Of a stretch of DNA of 64,000 bases, positions 10,198 through 22,400 are shown in pieces; within the stretch, counting starts at the first letter, position 1, and every line of letters starts with the position of its first letter. The notes under the pieces are model-generated. The model saw nothing but the letters and a program-made list of their open reading frames with translations, was not told the origin of the DNA and ran no database searches. The stretch is taken from assembly GCA_002803225.1 (NCBI GenBank), contig NXFV01001959.1, positions 186,001 through 250,000 of the forward strand, in the 5' to 3' direction. The translations under genes were made by a program, and so were the position numbers. This DNA comes from Gamarada debralockiae (lineage: Eukaryota; Ascomycota; Leotiomycetes; Helotiales; Hyphodiscaceae).

Positions 10198-12621
10198 ATG
10201 GAGGATTCCAGTCAAGGATCCAGACGAACCCGACCGGAGTCCAGCTCTTCGAGAGATACGAGAATGACGCCCAGTTCCAGTACCAATAGCTCGTCGGCGC
10301 ATTTGGCGCGATCGAATGCTGGTGCGCGGGCTGGATCGGGGGCCAGTTTACTGCAGGAGAGACTGCGAGAGAGGAAGGTTGAGAGTGCGCGACAGAGTCG
10401 ACGAAGAAGTGTGGATTTGAGCGCTGGGGAGAGAGGAGTGCAGAGTTCACCGGTGAAAGCGAATATGGCTAGAGAGGAGAGAAGACCAAGCTCAAGTGGT
10501 GTTACAACTGGCAAGGGAATGGGAGTCAAGCAGATCGAAGAGGTCAGTAACGTGGTTGGTGCATTTGGGTTCATGGCTGACGTTTCATAGCAAGTTTCTA
10601 CACTGCACAAACAGAATTTCGACCTCAAGCTCGAACTCTATCATCGCCGTCAACGACAGGAAGCTCTCGAAGCACGGCTGGAAGCTGCGGAGAAACAAAT
10701 CGCTGAACAAAAGGAGTTGCAGGAGGTCAACGAACAACTATTGGCAGAGCTCGAGAAGAGAGATCAGGCTGTTGAGGAGGCCGTGGGCATTATTGTGAAC
10801 TTGGAGGATAAGGTGGAGAGATTAATGCGGGACGGAGAGCTGGTTAGGACTTTCGATGCACAATATGAGTCGGGCTACTTTCGGGAAAGTCATGAGCAGT
10901 CAAGCTCTCCACCGACGTTCAACGAGAAGCATGCTCGACCGAAGCTTGATACCAAGGCTGTTACTAGGATGCCGTCGTTCTTGTCAGAGCAGAGCGAGGG
11001 CACTGAGGCTTTGAGGAGTTTATATCTACCGCACAATCACAGTTACAGCGATGCGACTTTGCCGAAGTTGTTGGAAGAGGCGGGAACGGACATTCCGGAC
11101 AGCCCTCGACTGAGTGTTCTCAGTGAGAGTTCTTTCTTGAGCGTTTACGGAGATAAGGGACTGTCTCCCGGTTCTGCTGAAACGGAGGAGGTCGACTTGC
11201 CGCAAAGAAGACACCGGAAGTCCTCGTCAGTTGAGAAATGGATCGACGAACGTCCTGCTTCTACTGCTACTCCTTTGAAGCTAGTTCGAGCTGATGGAAT
11301 CCGCAAGAACGGCTTCTTGTCTATCAACGATGTTCTCGAATCTCCTTTGCAACGATTAGAGAAGCTGAAGCACACTCTTGAGAAACACAACACCAGTCTC
11401 GTCTCAACCCGAATCCTGGAACAATCGAAAACTGAAGAGAAACGAAAATCAAGAGAGCCTCTCCGTCGCGGCTTCACAGACAAGGCAAGCTTCGAACATC
11501 AACAAGTCCTCCCTCCTACGCCAGATACAATCAGCACTAGCACCTTAAGACATTACCAGAACTCCAACGATACTCTAGGCCGACAAGCCCATGCGAATGA
11601 ACGAACAATCTTGAGCAGCACTTCCACCTTCCCGGTCCCGAACCCCTCCTACAACGCCTACCAATCCACACTTTCCATGCGTCCCCGCAGCGCAGGAGAG
11701 ACCGTGACAAGTCGCCGCGAAGGCCATGGCTGGGATACGGAAACTCAAGAGGACTTGACAGAGACAGGAAGTCTGTCCAGCACAGCCTCAGCCTCAGCAT
11801 ATTCCGCCCAACGTCAGCAACCAAAACGAGTCTTGACCCCAGATCTCTGGACCTTTAATAGTCTCGAGCAGGACGACCCTCGCGGCTGGGGCAGAGACAT
11901 GATGTTCAACGATGACTCTGCTGCACGTCTGCCTACCCGTACAGGACTCCACTACGATCAGCTTCGTCGCTCAAGCATGGTCGATCAACCCCGTTCTGAC
12001 GACACTGTCGTTGCGAACAATCGCATGGTGCGATACAACAGCGAGCAAAGCCAAACCCCATTTGGCATTTCCCCAATCGATACCTCACCCCGTCCAAACC
12101 TCCCTGATCGTCGCTCTTCCCTCACTGCGACAGTCAAACTCCGAAAGACACAACCATCCGGCACAACAGCTAGCTCCCCAGTCTCCAAAGACAACCATGC
12201 GGGAGGAAAGAAGTCGAGATTAGCAATGCCACGAATCTTTACACGTTCTGAGGCCACTCCCGCCGTGAATGTATCCCAGCAACAGCGCCCTAGGGGTAAT
12301 GGAGGCAGAAGCCACAGCTATTTCGATGGTGGAGCGGCGTATGAGGAGGACATGAGAGCGACACCTCCACCCATCAAGCGCAATCGAGGCCCTGCCATCT
12401 CAGCTTACAGACCTAGTTCTGCTGGTGAAGGGGCCGCCAGACGGAATAGTAACTTCGGATACGATGGCGCTGGTGACGAAGACATTAATGTCAAGAGGAG
12501 AAGTGTGGATCTTGGTAGAGGTGGAGTGGAAGTTGAGGATCCTAATTCTGGAGCTGGGAAGAATGGAGGTGGGAGGAAATGGCTGGGTTTTGGACGTACG
12601 GCGAATCTGCGCCATACCTAA
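10198..12621 (+). CDS. Centrosomin N-terminal motif (CM1/Cnn_1N) protein
   Basis: A 791-residue protein with a short Cnn_1N-type motif, used by centrosomin/Mto1/Pcp1 relatives to recruit the gamma-tubulin complex to spindle poles and other microtubule-organising sites. The motif spans the only intron (10543-10590, 48 bp): KGMGVKQIEE, then QVSTLHKQNFDLKLELYHRR, followed by a coiled coil to about residue 210 (EALEARLEAAEKQIAEQKEL and onward). The remaining 580 residues are Ser/Pro/Arg-rich and look disordered, with a few conserved-looking islands such as SYSDATLPKLLEEAG and LTPDLWTFNSLEQDDPRGW. The protein is much smaller than Mto1 or Pcp1 and lacks a long C-terminal coiled coil. Which orthologue it is cannot be decided by eye. 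Likely place of action is the spindle pole body or septum. Confidence 0.8.
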
Positions 12622-14254
12622 CGTTAATAGGAAGGCTTCTACATTTTATTTCATTTTCATTTTCTTTTTTGGCGTTTGGGCTGGGTTTGGATTGGGCGGT
12701 GGTCTCGTTGTAAAGAAACGCATTCGTCGTGCGAACGGCTTGTATCATATGAGTGGTCACAGAGGGAAAGAGGCAAGACTGGATACGCGCGAGCGATGCT
12801 GCGAAGCTGTATTAGACATTGGCTCAGAGAGAGAATGGGGAGGGGGGCTTCTTTTCGTGGATCGCGATGAGGGATTGGGTTAGGATGAAATGAATGCACC
12901 AATATTGACTTGAACCTCTGGCCTTTGGAGTGAAGTGTACTTATATATGGTGTCTTTGCTGTGGTAAGTGGGGTTGGCGACTGCCTGGGTATTTTACAAG
13001 TGACAAAGATACCTGGAAAGGGAGGAACTAGGCCTAAAGGAAGTCGAGCGCTCTGATGGGCGCTGACGGAGTCTGAATGAAGCCCCCTTTGTTCAGAATC
13101 TAGAAGGCAAAAGGTTTGAGAAAGAGAACAATTTGAGTAGAGCAGTTCTTTCTATATTCGTCTTGTGTGGGCTGTTCGGCATCTGAGTCGGGTTCCGGGT
13201 CTACCACATGATCTGGATTTGTGGTACGTAACTCACGTTGGTTCAAATTGGAGGAAAAACGAAATTCAGAGTTCAGGCAGGAGAATTACATGGTATTGAG
13301 GCGATTCTAATACCACTGGCTGACATCGGTTAGTTGGTCTCAGTCTGCACAGCGCAGTCAACGGACTTCCATCACCCTAACATCATGCTACCTATCATTT
13401 TCACGGTCCGATCACCCTACCAACGTATCTCGCAACGTCACTGATACACGTGAGATCCTCTCCAATGTTCGCGTTCCGATTATGACCGTTTTTCATCGAC
13501 GACAGCGTGGTCGACAAGCCACGATGAAAGCTTTGGTGAGACGACTAGGTTATGAGATCAAATTGGGCTGGATGACATAGTCATATGAAATGGCCTTGGG
13601 TTCGGACTCGGGAAGAGCGGGACAAGAGTTCGAGCTGATCAGGACGATGGTGTATCTGGGATCCTCACAAAGGATGATTATGACTTTTGAATATGGTGAG
13701 AGAGGAACTCAACATGCGGAGAAATTTCCAGAGAATGAGCAATTTGGACTGTGTTCTTGATTGTAACCCATGGAAGGTGATTTCAGCTTGACTATCCGCA
13801 CCCTTGCGAGCTTTCAACTTCTGATAGCACGGCGTCTTTGATGGTCTCACTCTCCTTCACAATCTCGTGTACACGATCCTACTTATTTTATAGATCAGTA
13901 TCGAAATGCTGGTAATTCGAGCGCAAAACGATGGATTTTCGCCATGTGCTGAAAGACGGCCATTGCATATATCAGAAAAAGATTCTATCATTCAATGGAA
14001 ATTTACATTCGACCAGTCACCAGCCGAACGATCTTTGCAACTTAGTCGAGAAGCTTCTCATACTGTCTAGAGTTGAATAGGGGGCTCACACTCGCGAGGC
14101 CGACCATCAGGATATCAAGTCAGCGTTCGCCTTACACTCGAGATTTGGAGGTTAGCCATGTAGAAATGGGGTCGAGGAAGATAGTGATTGTTTGACACTT
14201 GTTTCAATTTGCTTTGCAGAAAATACATATCCCAAATGCTCCAGCGGCCTCGCC
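12622..14254. other. Convergent intergenic region, no gene seen
   Basis: About 1.6 kb between the stop codons of two convergent genes. No frame shows convincing protein features. A CACGTG hexamer is at 13447-13452. A T-rich stretch just after 12640 may be the 3' UTR of the upstream gene. The length is large for a convergent pair in this window, so an unannotated non-coding transcript is possible. Confidence 0.4.
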
Positions 14255-15274
14255 CTAATCCCAACCATAATTGTACTCAAATTCGTCGAAGTCCAGGTCA
14301 AGGCCGAAAGCGGATCCAATGGAGCCGGATTCAAAGAACGCCAGATCTTCTTCGTCCTCACAGCCCCAATCATCATCACTGCCATATTCGCCTCCGAAGT
14401 CACTGAAGATCCTCTCCATCAAGGCCATTTCCTCCAAAAACCTGGCTCGGTTCTGCCTCAGCGTCGGTCTCGGACGAGATCGGTTGAGTTCTTCCACCGA
14501 AAACACGTATGGTTCTTTCGTGATAGGATGCTTGTGGGCATAATGACAGCTGTTTTTGAATTTGCATTTCGGTCGGAAGTCGGGCGTTGAATCTTTGATG
14601 CTCTGCTCGAAATATCGACATGGAATGTTCTTGAGTTTCGAGAGATAGCGGTCCACAATCTCCTTCTTCGGTGTGTTTTCTCCACTCTGTGCATCTCCTG
14701 CCGTTGGTGTTGTAGGAAAGATGGAACTAGGTATTACGAAATCGCTGTGGGAACGACACATGGGACATGTTCTGCTCGTCGCTTTGAGCTCATCGTTGGA
14801 GGGGAGAGGTGCAGTCGTTGAGGATCGCCAATTGCGGATACATTCTACATAAGTTAGAAAGTGGTATGGAGCATTGACAGGCCATACCGAGACAGAAAAC
14901 GTGATCGCAATTGAGTAGTAGCCCAAATGTATCTGGTGTCTCGAGACATATCGTACAGATTTGAGAGGAGGACGCGTCGGCGGGGTTGGCGGTGGAAGAC
15001 GATGGACCTGTCAAGTCAGTGAAAGAAGATGACTCGAAGATCACCACCGACCGTCTCTATCGGCAAGAATATCTGCAGACGCATTGACTTTGGCCTTTGC
15101 CTTGCCCTTTCCCTTGCCTTTCACTCCAGTATCCTCCAGCCTCTTGTTATCAACACCAGCCATAGCCTCGTCGTGACGGAAATAACATGTCTTTCCACGG
15201 GCACAGTATCCCTGTTTCCACCACCTACAATCAACTTCCGCTGGGGGCAGGGCTGGTCCTGCTGCAGAAGACAT
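14255..15274 (-). CDS. Makorin-like RING E3 ubiquitin ligase (CCCH-RING-CCCH)
   Basis: A 310-residue protein with the makorin order of zinc fingers. An N-terminal CCCH finger (CRWWKQGYCARGKTCYFRH) lies at about residues 16-34. A RING finger begins CTICLETPDTFGLLLNCDHVF, continues CLECIRNWR and ends TCPMCRSH. A second CCCH-type finger is PCRYFEQS...CKFKNSCHYAH. The C terminus is strongly acidic (SDDDWGCEDEEDL). Three exons (15274-15052, 15007-14888, 14844-14255) with 44- and 43-bp introns close the frame; the second intron falls inside the RING and must be removed to restore CLECIRNW. Makorins couple RNA binding to ubiquitin transfer; targets here are unknown. The basic GKGKGKAKAKV linker sits between the first finger and the RING. 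Confidence 0.88.
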
Positions 15275-15856
15275 GTTGGCTGTTGAAAATTGGGATGTGA
15301 AGGGGATGTCGAGCGAGGCTGAGAGATGGTTCAGAGTGGGCGCGGGTGGGAGTGGGGTGAATTTAGCTCTACTGAAAACCCCGCCGGACTGTTTTAGGCG
15401 ACACGGTACGAATTAATCATGAGCCCTGGTGCCTATAGCGACCAGCCAAATGCGACGCGGCGTCATTCACAGCAACACTTCACAACACAGCCACAACTTC
15501 ATGCTCCTGAAGTACAGGTCTCTCAAAAGGTATTACGTGGCGAAACTGCTGCTCATGGTCTCCGATCGAGAAAGCAATTAGTAAAGATGCGCAGTCCTGC
15601 TGGAACAGCCTCTCAGATTTCTTTCGTCGCATGTCAAGGAATGAAGTGGAAGCCTTGGTGGGGAGACGACTCACAACGAGTGCAGAGGCTCTTGCTAAAT
15701 TTAAACCCGATCCATTCGAATCTTGCGATAGCAGAGACTCAGCATCTACTTTGGTGGATACCTTTAGTTTTTGACGATCGCACGGCATCAACAATCTTTC
15801 ATTCCATCCCGGACCTGCTCGAAGCAGCTCGATCCGTCTGTCAGGTCTCATTCCTT
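15275..15856. other. Intergenic spacer
   Basis: About 580 bp between the makorin-like start and the 3' end of a dead esterase gene. A 208-codon plus-strand frame (15419-16045) overlaps here, but it runs antisense into the esterase pseudogene and has no recognisable features, so I treat it as chance. Confidence 0.4.
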
Positions 15857-16849
15857 TCAGCCACTGTATACATATTTGTAAAACTCATTCGTCATATCCT
15901 TCGCAATAAGATCATTGAATGCACTCAATATATGGGAGCTTCCCGACCACATAACCCCTGGAGAGACTTGACACATGTTGTCGGCGAACCCGTCGGCTGT
16001 GGGATTGTTCAAAACGTTGCTGAAGAATGTGTGGACATCGCATAGCATGGCGGAAGTCTGTGTCTTCGCTAGCCAAGTCATCTGTAGCTCAAGACGCAAA
16101 CTTACATCTGGATGCGTTTGCTGAAAGTTGTTGACATGTGTCACCAAGATGTCATTGAACAGCTGGACGAAATTTGTGAATCGAGTTGAGGGGTCAGAGC
16201 CTCCTCCAGAAATGTATGGGCTTCTGTCCAATGATGGTACATTGACAATGAAGGAGTTTGTTGCGCCTGCCTTGTACATGGTCTCCAATCAGTCAGCGTA
16301 CTGGTCCAGCAGCGAGGTGACCACGGAGTCGTTGTTGGCGATCCAAGCATCGCTGACATTGTTGATTTCAAGTCAAGATGCGCGCAGTGTGTTGTATCCA
16401 AGCTAGAACTTGTTGGTGGTCTACTTTGGCTGATACAAATGTTGACCTGGTAGATGTAGTTGTCAGGAATGGGAGCTCCACCGACTGCAGAGTTGTAGGT
16501 CAACATAGCGCTTGTGTAGTATTTAGTCTTCAAGAAGTTGACCTTGACTGGACCTTGGGTGCTCGTTGGGTGGTTTGCAAGGTTGCTGTTTCCATAGGAT
16601 TATTGCAGTTGGGTCGAGCGCCATTAATATCGAAGTTGGTTGATGTGTATGAGTCCCCACTAGATAATCAGTATGGATGAACATTTGAAGTCAGATGTTA
16701 ACCTACAATACGGACGTATACGTGGGATCATTATTTCGAGGGGCTACTGCTGCTGCTGAGCTGAATGCCAAAAGGGCTGCAAAAATGGTGAAGTACTTTA
16801 TGCTGGGCAATATGAGGTTGGAGTGGCGGCCTCGGGGTTCCTGCGGCAT
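15857..16849 (-). pseudogene. GDSL esterase pseudogene (CE16-like acetylesterase)
   Basis: Remains of a secreted SGNH/GDSL hydrolase of the carbohydrate esterase family 16 type, which would remove acetyl groups from plant cell wall sugars. It starts at ATG 16849 with a signal-peptide-like stretch (IKYFTIFAALLAFSSAAA). The nucleophile block GDSYTSTNFDINGARPN is present, as are LLTYN-like and GGA blocks, INNVSDAWIANNDSVV, and the tail YKAGATNSFIVNVPSLDRSP to DLIAKDMTNEFYKYVYSG (stop at 15857). The blocks lie in different frames, so at least two frameshifts are needed. A TGA stands where Trp is expected (YAD*LETMYKAG), a G-to-A change. A normal intron with a perfect GTAAGT donor survives inside HPD|TSAMLCDVHTFF, showing the gene was once functional. 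Confidence 0.8.
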
Positions 16850-17370
16850 TCCCCTGGGTGAAAGGGATATTTGCGTCTTTTTTCCAGAAACGCGGAGAAG
16901 TGAGGGATTAGGTTTCGCATTCGGTCTCGGTGTTAAAGGCGTGATGATTTTTGAAGAGCATCGCGAAGGTTGCAGTACGACTGCTATTCCTTAATGAACG
17001 CCAGTCAAAGGCATGAATGGAATCACGCTGTTGAATGAGTCTTCCGTACGGGGCTCCGCAATTATGCTTAAAGCCTTACTTTGACGCAAAAGCTAGTGTA
17101 AGTGCACAACAAGCCCAGGAGAAGGATTGCATGGTGAGGTCTGAGGCGAATTAGGCAAAGTCCGAGTTTCAGTCGTCCGTGTTCACCTCATTGATCAAGG
17201 CCGTGAACTTATCCAAGGCAGGAACGGAGTCTTGTCAACGGAAGCATTGATACGGAAATGGCCACAAGTATTCTTGTAGTCCAAATCTTGTTCGCCTAAA
17301 CTTTCGGAAGATTTCCCAGCAATTTCAAATTCAAAGACACGTATTTGCAACACCGCCCCAACCAAGCAAA
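16850..17370. promoter_or_regulatory. Divergent spacer between two SGNH esterase genes
   Basis: This 521-bp spacer lies between the start of the dead CE16-like gene (leftward) and the CE3-like gene (rightward) and should contain both promoters. No reading frame or strong motif is seen. Confidence 0.4.
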
Positions 17371-18128
17371 ATGCTCTCGACATTTCCATCTAAAGTGCTG
17401 TTGATTGGGGCACTATGGATTCAATCGTCTTGTAAGCCCTAAACTTCCTATACTCCGCTAAGTACTAACATTCTCCAGTATCGCATCCTGCCAACTCCTT
17501 GTCCTCAGAAAAGAGATCAATCGCCAACGGCGCCTCATTGAGGATTCTCCCACTTGGTGATTCCATCACCTATGGGTCCTTAAAATTCAAAATCCATACC
17601 GTCGAGACCTGGAATGTCTACTTTATAGTGGAGCCCCTGAAAATTATTGGCTCTCCCAAAGCAGATGCGATCCTTCTTCACGCTGGAACGAATGATATGA
17701 CCCAAGCTATCAACCTTCCCAACGCTCCTACGCGCCTTGGGAATCTCATTGATTACATCACGGACGACAACCCAAGGCCATTAGTGCTCATTGCTCATAT
17801 CGTCCCAAACGCCAACACGACCGTGAATGATAGAGTGCAGCAATATAACGCACAGGTTCCAGCTGTGGCCTCTGCTCGCTCAGGTAAGGCTGTGAAGCTG
17901 GTTTCTATGGCGGCGATGCTTGTGAGTAGTTTGAATGATGGGACGCATTCGGATAAGGTTGGATACATGAATATGTCCAATGCGTGGTATCCGGCGATTG
18001 TACGAGCGGGCAAAGATGGATTTATTGTCTCCGCTTCTGACAACTTCACAGATGGAGATGCAGTTCATTGCCAGAATGAGGTGCAGCTTGTTCAACTTTG
18101 CCATATTAGCATATCCACTTCAAGTTGA
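17371..18128 (+). CDS. Secreted SGNH hydrolase, CE3-like, missing block II
   Basis: A 236-residue secreted esterase-like protein. Exon 1 (17371-17431) encodes most of a signal peptide (MLSTFPSKVLLIGALWIQSS); exon 2 runs 17479-18128 after an intron with an ACTAAC branch site. Block I (RILPLGDSITYGS, nucleophile Ser), block III (LLHAGTND) and the Asp-His block V (LNDGTHSDKVGY) are intact. The roughly 50-60 residues that normally lie between block I and block III, including the block II glycine (usually a GYR...FVGSQ...HEG stretch), are replaced by about 30 unrelated residues. Known CE3 enzymes deacetylate xylan. Activity here is doubtful: it may be a recent deletion allele. There is no carbohydrate-binding module. 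It lies head to head with a dead CE16-like esterase. Confidence 0.65.
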
Positions 18129-19420
18129 GTATTCCATCGAAGTCATGAGACTGTATTGAGTATACTCGCTGTGGATAGATTGCAATCTCGTATGAGTAAT
18201 TGAGAACTTGGAGTGCAATTCAAGTGTCCTTAGGACCTAATTCTCCGCGCATGCTTTCTATGCGAGAGGGATCGAAAGGGATTCGCCGTTGACCTAACAT
18301 TTTTTTTATTACTTCCCTAAATCCACTCATACATCGCCTTGGATAGAGTGTTGGATTGGGACGAGGGCAAGTGATCAAAGCCAAGCCGGCGTGGGGAACA
18401 ATGCTCCAAACCGACAATGCTTAGTAACAGTATAGACATCGGTTCCTACCGACCAGCCTCAGAGTAGTAGCTCTTGATGGTATTTTACACATGGTATTTT
18501 CCGGCTGTTAAAAATGTTGTTGATGTTCAACATGTGTCGGCCCCGCGAGCCCTCCATTCTTTGGTACACTAACGACGTTCCCGCCACACCCTATTCCGTG
18601 ATACGAGAATCTTGTCCACGTGTTGTGAAGCCTGTATTTGTATTGTGCTGTCAGCCTGTTTGTTTTGTCGTTTGATTTTGGCTTCCATGTCGCTGGAACT
18701 CTTAACATGGCTACTTACAGTTCAAAATTGAAATCCTTCGTACTTCCCTAATTCTAGAATTCTCTTCTCCCCTTAGCTTAGATTTCTTGTAATACGATAC
18801 TTCCACCTCTGCGCAAAGCCTGATCGTTAAGATACGGATTATCACCGTTCAATAATTTTTTAGGTAAAAAAATTATCGAGAGGTGTAGACTTTTAAAATA
18901 TAGTTACATAAAGTAAATAACTTGCTTAAGAGCACAAGAAAGAGGTCTCCAAGTAGTAGCGAGGCGTTAAGCCTCGTCGTTGTAGTATCCTCATCACCGT
19001 CGACCTAACTGCCCTAGCCCCGCACCTACTAGTCCAGGACCGTGACAACTTAAGGGCCAAAGAACTGTTTATACTACACAAGATTATAACACATTGTATA
19101 CGACTTCAAAATAAGTACGATATAGAAAATCTGGAATATACTGCCTAGAGTGGATAATTTAATATGGTTCATAATCTCAGGCCTAGCGCTGGCGCGTGGT
19201 GCCTGGATTGAGCGGTGCGGGTCCGCGGAGAAGAGGGTGTGCGGTTAGCCTAGAACTGGTTAGTAGACCTGCGAAAACAGCGGCCAAACCGCTCCGAAAA
19301 CAGCAGCTCGCTAACCGTCACACCGTGTATAAAAAACTCTAGCTCTGTATAAAATCCAATCAGCAAAGAATAGTATGGTATTAAAAATGGTGACTGCCTG
19401 CCCTTAGAATACTCTAGTCA
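18129..19420. repeat. AT-rich, probably RIP-mutated repeat remnant
   Basis: About 1.3 kb with no gene. From roughly 18,780 to 19,180 the sequence is rich in TA, AAT and TTA, with scattered short GC-rich islands, as seen in repeats degraded by repeat-induced point mutation. A small perfect hairpin (GAGGC-GTTA-GCCTC type) lies near 18,961-18,978. No terminal repeats or coding domains could be identified. CACGTG occurs at 18617-18622. Confidence 0.45.
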
Positions 19421-22400
19421 TCAGTCATCAACTAAGCTTCTAGAATCACTATCATCATCACTCGTATCATCACTTGTGTCATCACCGTTCATCAAGTCGT
19501 CAATAGTGTCCGTGGCGTAAGTAAATTTGCCCAGCAAGTCCCCGAGGCTGAGTTTTGCTCTCTCTCTTTCCTTTTCAAAATCAATCTCGATCCCCAAGTC
19601 TTCGGGATCGTCATCAATATCTGAGTCGGAAATCAATTCGCTCTCGTTGCCAGCCATCGAGTCTAATATCCCTTTCGCAGTTCCCGCCTTCCTCCTAGCA
19701 TTCGGTCCCTCTCGACTCGGATTAATGATCACGGGAGGACCGCCGACGCCCCCAGGCGGAGGCCCAGGTCTGGGGGGCCCCGGTGGACCCCCCCGCCAGT
19801 TTGGCGGCGGGGGAGGCGGAGGGCCGCCTCTATGGCTGGATGGTGGGGGACCTGGTGGTGGGCCGGCGCGATGGCCGTGGGACGTGTGCCCATGGCGGCT
19901 TCGAGGTCGGCTGCCGTCGAAATGGTGACCGGGAGGAGGTCCAGGAGGTCCAGGGGCGGGAGGTCCGGGCTCGGACATAGGCCACATATGCATAGTAACA
20001 GCCCAGCCAGGTTCAATCAATGTTTCCCAAACCTGTGGGAGAATAATTTCCCCACTTGGCCCGATTAAGTCGTAGTGGCCTTCTAAAACATGAGGTCCAA
20101 TGACATCAACGTGTAGGAAAGCTTGTCGTACTAGTTCCTCCATTCCCTATTATTTATATTAGCTCTGCATGCACCTCCAAGAAAAACCTATCATTGTACT
20201 TACCGCCCATGTCGCACAAAACTCAAATGGAAAGGTGAATTTACGCCCAACAGCGTCCTTGAATTTGATGGGCTTCTTATCACCAGCCGGAAGGCTGGGA
20301 TGCAGAGCTTGTGTGGGTGAGGGCTGATTATCACCAGCCGGAAGGCTGGCACGCAGAGATTGTGCGAGCGAGGACCACATGTGCATCTTGAGATGATAAC
20401 CTGGTTTGACTATGGTCTCGAAAATGTCCGGCAAAATAATTTTCCCGTCTTCATTGACAAGGTCGTAATGCCCTTCATTCACATGATGTCCTATCCCGTC
20501 GACATGCAAAAATGCTTTAGTAATGAGGTCTTTCATCATCTATCAATAGCTGGTCAATATTCCCTACCACATGTTTCAAGTGCAAGAGTGTTTTGGAGAC
20601 TTACTTTCCACGTGCGACAATATTCGAATGGAAAACTGAAGTCACGGTCCAAAGCATCTTTGAGGTAAACTGGATCCACCGGAGACCCTACCAGAAAGAA
20701 CATCAAAATTCGCTCGGAATCGAATCCTTTGTGGAGCCCGATTGCCAGACAAGTCCTCTCTCTTGAATCCAGTTGTTTGGCTTCAAGTACCGCTTGATTA
20801 ATACGTCGATGGTGTTGCGAACCCAGTGACGTATATTGGTCCCAAGACACGCACAGCTTCTTTATCCTCTTCAGTCCATCTTTCAATCTTTGATGCCCAA
20901 ATGGGACTTTCAGGAGAGTCTGCGAATTTTCAGGGATAATGAATGCCTCAAGTGTCAAGCTCTCCCAATCGCTGGAGAGTTTATTGCGGGGGCCGAAAAG
21001 CTCCTTTATCCAAGATGGGAGAATGCTGAATCTGCTCTTGTAGTCTGAGAATGAAACCATTTCTGCTGCGATATGGGTTTCTTGAACCTCTGTGTCTTCA
21101 TCTTTTACAGCCTTGACATCTTCGGTGGACAAGACTTGTTGGGTTGAGTTGATTTGCGGTGTTATTGGAAGGGAGTCGCCCGGCTCTGTAGCGCCGGCTG
21201 AAACTTCGATACGAATATCTTCCTTCATTGTGTCATGGCTCTTCTCGCTCGGTAAGCCCTGAACCATGGTGGCACCGCTCGAGACAGGTTTCGGGCTCGG
21301 CGTTGACGGCTTGAGTGATTCATCCCTGGGGGGTTGAAGAGTTAGATATTTGTTGACTAATTTTCGTGGAGTTCCTAATGCTTACTTTGTTTCAGTAGCT
21401 GATTTGAGGATTGCATCATCAGGGAAGTGATCCTGTTCGTTATCACTGCTAACGTCAGTAGACTTCTCTCAGAGTCAAGTAGTGCAAATACTTGTCCACT
21501 TTCTCTGCTGTGCAGTCGATATATGTTTCAACAAATTTATTTGATTCAGCCACCTCTTTTGAAGTTTCATCAATGCTCCCGCCTGGGTGTATGTCGATAT
21601 TTGCTTGAATGAATGTGTTTGTTTCGATTGTTTCGATTGTGTCATTTAGCGTTTCATCGACCTTCTCGACAGGATGTACCTTTGGTGCTGGCGCAGGCAC
21701 CTCAGGTATAGATTTCGCAATGGAAACTATACTAGCGTTTGACTGAGTGTCCGTCTCGCCGGTCTGCTTATATTTCGACGCGAGAATCTTTGCACACTTG
21801 ATCTCCCGCCGTCTTAGCATGGTGGCCATAGCTCTCAAAGCCAGCTCTTCCTCAAACGTTCCGGGAGCCCTTTCAGGTGCTCTGCGACAAGTCAGAAATA
21901 ACGTGACACTCGAAATGAAGAGAACACGAGAGGGCGTGTCACTAACGTTAATTGTAGCCTTGCAAGACCCGCGAGCTGGAGATTGAATAATAAGTTCATT
22001 TTCAACCACCTTAATTGCTCCTGGGATCTCTTGATCCGAGGCTCCAACCATGGCCATCGCAAGTTTCGAAAAAGAGTGGATGCTTTCAGTGTGGACATAT
22101 CAAAAGAACCCGCACTTGGTTTGCCTTTCTGCTCTGGAGTCCCAGCTTTGGTTAAGAGTATGATTATTGTTGTATAGATCTTTCGGCATTGCACCGCCAT
22201 AATCTCAACTTCTTGAAGACCATCATTCTTGAAGACCTTTGGATTCTTGACTGGGTCGGTTTCATTTTTGTCAGCATCGATGATATCTTGAAGTTGCCTC
22301 AGGGCCGATGCGGTAGAGTTGACATCGAATGCGATATCGCGAATTCTATCCTTAGCCTCTGCAACAGCTTCGACGTATGTTTGAAGGGTCGTAGCTAGCT

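Noticed and set aside
15419..16045. A 208-codon plus-strand open frame
   Set aside because: It runs antisense into the CE16-like pseudogene, has no recognisable domain, and its composition looks random.
19727..19980. GC-rich block that looked like a minisatellite
   Set aside because: It is the coding sequence of the proline-rich tail of the ULD protein (CCN codons), not a non-coding repeat.
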